NCBI RefSeq assembly: GCF_037975245.1
Contig: NC_092576.1
Coordinates: forward strand, 26,177,611 to 26,241,610
Source of the DNA: Apostichopus japonicus
Taxonomy: Eukaryota > Echinodermata > Holothuroidea > Aspidochirotida > Stichopodidae
DNA: 64,000 bases
Direction of reading: 5' to 3'
Shown here: piece by piece, positions 60,714-64,000 of the stretch
How positions within the stretch are numbered: position 1 is the stretch's first letter
Layout: the number at the start of each line of letters is the position of its first letter
The notes under the pieces: generated by a model
Told to the model about the DNA's origin: nothing
Database searches by the model: none
What the model saw: the letters and a program-made list of their open reading frames with translations, nothing else
Position numbers and translations under genes: made by a program

Positions 60714-61299
60714 GATACCGAAGGTGGCTAGGCCACAGGGGAGTAACACAAAACAAACAAAAGACCGGATAGTGAAACAACAAACGATATACGAACTGAG
60801 GAAAACACACGAACACAAGCTATCACACCCGCCTGGCGGGAAGTATAGCACAGCACAGTACAAAAACAGCTGTAACAGATGAAGAGCGAGAGCGAAAACA
60901 CGTCCGCACTCCACGAAAGCCAACTGCCAACTGCCAACTGCCAAACTATAACAGATGGTCATAAGTGTTCTATTCAAGTGCATAAGCATAAACAAGAGTC
61001 GTTGGAAAAAGAGGGAGAGGGTCAGGAGATGGGGGAAGTGTGAATGCAACACGATTCAAGTCATAAAGAAGGCATTGAAAAAATCTCTGCCCCTCGCGCG
61101 TACGTATTTTATGATTTCGCGACCACCTAAGAAAGTGGAACACACGTGCCAAACTTATGTGTTGCCCAGGTGGTTAATGAGGGGTTCGTGTATCTCTGAA
61201 ACACTTGAGACTCTGTGTAATTTCTGGGGATAAACAAGTCATATTTTCGGTGGCTAACACTCAAATCAAATTCGGGGAATGAATTATTAAAAAAGACGG

Positions 61300-62370
61300 G
61301 TATTTTATTTTGGATTTTCTTTACAAATTAGGGTTGACGCCGAACATTACCACGGGCGGGAAAATTATGCAAATTGAACTGTCGAGTCAAAAGATTCGGT
61401 TTATCGATTCCCTTAATTCTATGCCAATCCCTGTGCTTTGGCAAAAACGTTTGGGATCGATGAGTTCAGGAAAGGCTATTTTCCACATTTGTTTAATACC
61501 GAGGCAAATCAAAACTATGTTGGCCCTTTGCCCTCTGCATCCTCCTTTTACACTCCAAATGCTATGTCGTTTGAAACGAGAAAGGAGTTTTTGGGTTGGT
61601 ATGAAAGTAAACTTCAGAAGAATGTCCCGTTTGACTTTCAAAGGGAAATAGTGTCATACTGTATCAGTGATATTAATATTTTGAGACGTTTATTTTTTCG
61701 TGAATTCTTCATGGAAATTACAAAGAAAGACTTGCGAAACTTTAAAACATCGCATGACGATAGCCTCCGCATGTAATATAGTGTTTAGCCGTTATTTTTT
61801 AAGCCTAATACAATTGCAGTCTTCCATCATGAAAAACAAAAGGAAATTCTTATGTATCGCTTCAATTGGTTACGGTACGAAAGTGTTAGGAGGAAAATAG
61901 GAGGAAAATATACATACAACATGCTCAGAATGAAGGGAAAAGGAAATGGGACCGTACTGGGTAGATGGGTTTGCTACGGAGGGTAATGTTATTTTTGAAT
62001 TTCAAGGGTGTGGTGGCACGGATGTCCGATATGCTTTGACGAGGACACAATACATCCGTATCATCAAATTACAATGGGGGAGCTCTACAATCGGACTGAA
62101 AAAGGAAAGCAATAATTTCGTGATGTTTATGCGGGTCATGTTTACATAGAAATGTGGGGGAACCGGTGGAATCAATTCAAACTAGCTGTCCCTCGACAAA
62201 ATGTGCATTGGACAGGTACCAAGAAACCTCGAGCCATTGAATCCTCGAGAAGCATTTTTCGGGGAAGAACCAATGGAGTCAATTTACTTCATGAAGTTCA
62301 AGGGGGTGAAAAAATCAAACATGTCGATTTTGGTTCTCTGTATCCGTACCCTTACTCAAATTCCATTTCT
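61300..62370 (+). mobile_element. Polinton/Maverick fossil, protein-primed DNA polymerase B fragment
   Basis: The translated sequence resembles Polinton polB from the exonuclease region (NYVGPLPSASSFYTPNAMS, ISDINILRR) to the first polymerase motif (DFGSLYPYP). It is broken with several breaks and no other Polinton gene (integrase, ATPase, protease, capsid) was seen nearby. Termini not found. It appears old. Confidence 0.82.
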
Positions 62371-62399
62371 GGTTTCATATCTGGCTATATCTGGATATA

Positions 62400-62925
62400 T
62401 AAAGACTTGATGGTCATATAAAGCCAGAAATACCTTCATATAATTGTAAACCAGATATCCATATAAAGTTTGATATGGCCATATAAAGCCAGATATATCT
62501 TGATATAATTGTTAGCCAGATATGTATATAAAGTTTGATATGGCCATATAAAGCCAGATATATATTGATATAATTTTAAACCAGATATCCATATAAAGTT
62601 TTATGTGGCCATAGAAAGCCTGTTATATCTTGATATAATTGTCAGATTTACATATGAAGTTTGACTTAGCCATATAAAGCCAGATACAACTTGATATATT
62701 GGTAATGCAGATCTCCATATAAACTTTGCTTTAGCCATATAAAGCCAGATATAACTTGATGAAATTGGTAATCCAGATATCCAAATAAAGTTTGATATAG
62801 TCATATAAAGCCTGAAATGCTTTGATAAAATGTAAGCCAGATACCCACGTTAAGGTTGTTATTGTCATATAAAGACAGATTCAACATGATATAAATGTTA
62901 TCCAGATACAAATATTGATACCATT
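62400..62925 (+). repeat. ~65-bp tandem repeat, eight units
   Basis: Units begin CATATAAAGCCAGATAT at 62415, 62480, 62545, 62610, 62671, 62736, 62802 and 62866. Diverged, AT-rich, and adjacent to the Polinton fossil. Confidence 0.9.
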
Positions 62926-63046
62926 CTAATGTCTCAATCTGATTTTTGATTTCTCAAGTCAATATACAGCTCTGCCATTATGCCTTTACTTCCACATGTA
63001 CGAATTATATCCGTATGTGTCTGGCAATTTTCCGACAATGACCTTG

Positions 63047-63998
63047 TTACCAAGTTCCATCCAGATTCCTAACACAAGTCAATTGTTCCATTTTACTCTT
63101 TGACTCTTGATGAATAAACTTCTGTAACGAAGAGTTCAGCAGGGTTTCAACAGCGTACCCTCGGTCATGGTCTTCAAAAAAGTATTGAACTTTACCAAGT
63201 TTCAACTGGGGCCCATCTTTGAAAAAAACTGTACTGTTGTTACGCTTGAGTTGCTGAGCCTCCCCCCTCTCTTCATACCTTCTGCTTTGAACCATTAATG
63301 AGCCAAATACTGCTCGTTTGAATACACAAACTTCATGGATAATCGGTGTTCCAATGTGCCTAAAAGCTGCTTCTGAGGCAGGGCCTTCAAGTACTTCCTT
63401 TGAACCTTTGTCTACAAAGGAAAGGTCAGCTGACAATCTCTCTTGAGTTCTACGTGTCTTTTATTGTAGCTGCTAAATGAAGTTCTTCCTCATCACCCTC
63501 TACCTGCTGCTTAAAATTCTTCAAATTTCTAGTGACTGCCAGTGCACCAACAACCTGAACAAGGGAAAATACGAAAAATCAGGTTAACAAATTTTTAGCA
63601 GGCAGCAAATATTATACATTATGTTTGCAATACTTAAGTATTTAAATGAGTACCCTACATTCTGGCAATTGACATTCATACCTATAAATGAGCAGCTTGT
63701 GTGCCATGTATCATTTTCTTCAATATCTGGTTGGTGTCCTCCAAAGAGAAGGAGAATGGACCCAAAGAGGCCCCCAACGCTGCACTGTCAAAGGATGCAC
63801 ATTGAAGGAGCAGTGCTCAGTCCCATACAGAGTTTGGACATCCTCCACAAATGAATCCAGCAAGTGCCTTGTGAGTTGGACATTTCTCTTACTAACTGAC
63901 CTCGATAGCAGTAGAAAAATGGAAATGGAAAGTACCATGAAATGTTGTAGGTAAGGAGTGGGCATTATCCCCTGGAGCACTGGTATAGGGTACCACAA
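63047..63998 (-). pseudogene. Second DUF4218-type transposase, C-terminal part
   Basis: Minus-strand segments: DSFVEDVQTLYGTEHCSFNVH and GPLWVHSPFSFEDTNQILKK (63990-63680, with a small frame change), VVGALAVTRNLKNFKQQV (about 63555-63475, after an intron), and LKRNNSTVFFKDG...GKVQYFFEDHD (63436-63047, another frame change between LAATIK and TQERLSADL). They parallel the end of the transposase at 1749-3782 but are not the same copy. The N-terminal part lies outside the window. Confidence 0.65.
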
Positions 63999-64000
63999 AA

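Larger units (their letters stand above)
57905..60957 (-). mobile_element. Tx1-like LINE (copy 3), full 5' part, 3' part missing
   Basis: Includes a ~240-bp 5' leader with GCAGTTG heptamer repeats at its start, complete ORF1, and ORF2 up to residue ~548 in the reverse transcriptase. It stops at ACTGCACAAGTCTGG, next to a GTGCAGGTGCAG repeat 3' of the Kolobok-like gene. Nearly identical to copy 2 where they overlap. Absence of the 3' end suggests a deletion or rearrangement after insertion. Confidence 0.9.

Noticed and set aside
1-64000. CRISPR arrays, operons, ribosome-binding sites
   Set aside because: The window is eukaryotic, with spliced genes and LINE/SINE families; the regular repeats are satellites and repeated exons without unique spacers.

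Overview
This is eukaryotic, AT-rich, intron-bearing DNA made almost entirely of transposable elements; I could not support a single host gene. Frequent TAGGCCTA-like words, a tRNA-headed SINE and the mix of families (Tx1-like LINEs, MULE, Polinton, BEL/Pao, DUF4806-linked DNA transposons) suggest a marine invertebrate, perhaps an echinoderm or another non-vertebrate deuterostome. That is inference from composition, with moderate to low confidence.

Layout. 1.7-7.5 kb: a DNA transposon gene pair, a DUF4218-type transposase with two in-frame stops followed by a six-exon DUF4806-type gene whose exons join without a break, ending at a 70-bp palindrome. 8.8-43.4 kb: a nested stack, read from the target duplications. 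The C-terminal coding end of a CR1/L2-like LINE (10150-10282 and 43260-43429) was split by a plus-strand Tx1-like LINE (duplication ACAAACAGCA). That LINE was hit twice: by a minus-strand Tx1-like LINE with an intact 1130-codon ORF2 (10490-14195, duplication CGTCCTTTTGT), and by a DNA transposon (14259-43132, duplication TGCA) carrying a zinc-knuckle transposase gene. That transposon was invaded by a 22-kb MULE (21014-43017, 33-bp perfect terminal repeats, duplication ATTCTCTCAC).

The MULE carries one long spliced gene, about 1240 codons in phase across at least 17 exons, combining a DDE/SWIM transposase with a ULP1-type cysteine protease and a PHD finger. Between the transposase and protease parts, a 203-bp exon-intron unit is tandemly repeated; each 60-nt exon encodes PPPKKRVHF, a match to the PP1-docking RVxF motif. 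Downstream in the same MULE lie a small element with hAT-like 8-bp duplications and a 6-kb satellite with a 701-bp higher-order period.

43.4-64 kb: a solo Tx1-like 3' end, a decayed second copy of the zinc-knuckle transposase interrupted by a tRNA-headed SINE and by a 189-bp element whose head is the first 45 nt of U2 snRNA (16-bp duplications), a BEL/Pao integrase fossil, a Kolobok-like transposase pseudogene, a Tx1-like LINE with complete ORF1 but missing its 3' part, a Polinton DNA polymerase fossil, a 65-bp tandem repeat, and a partial second DUF4218-type transposase on the minus strand.
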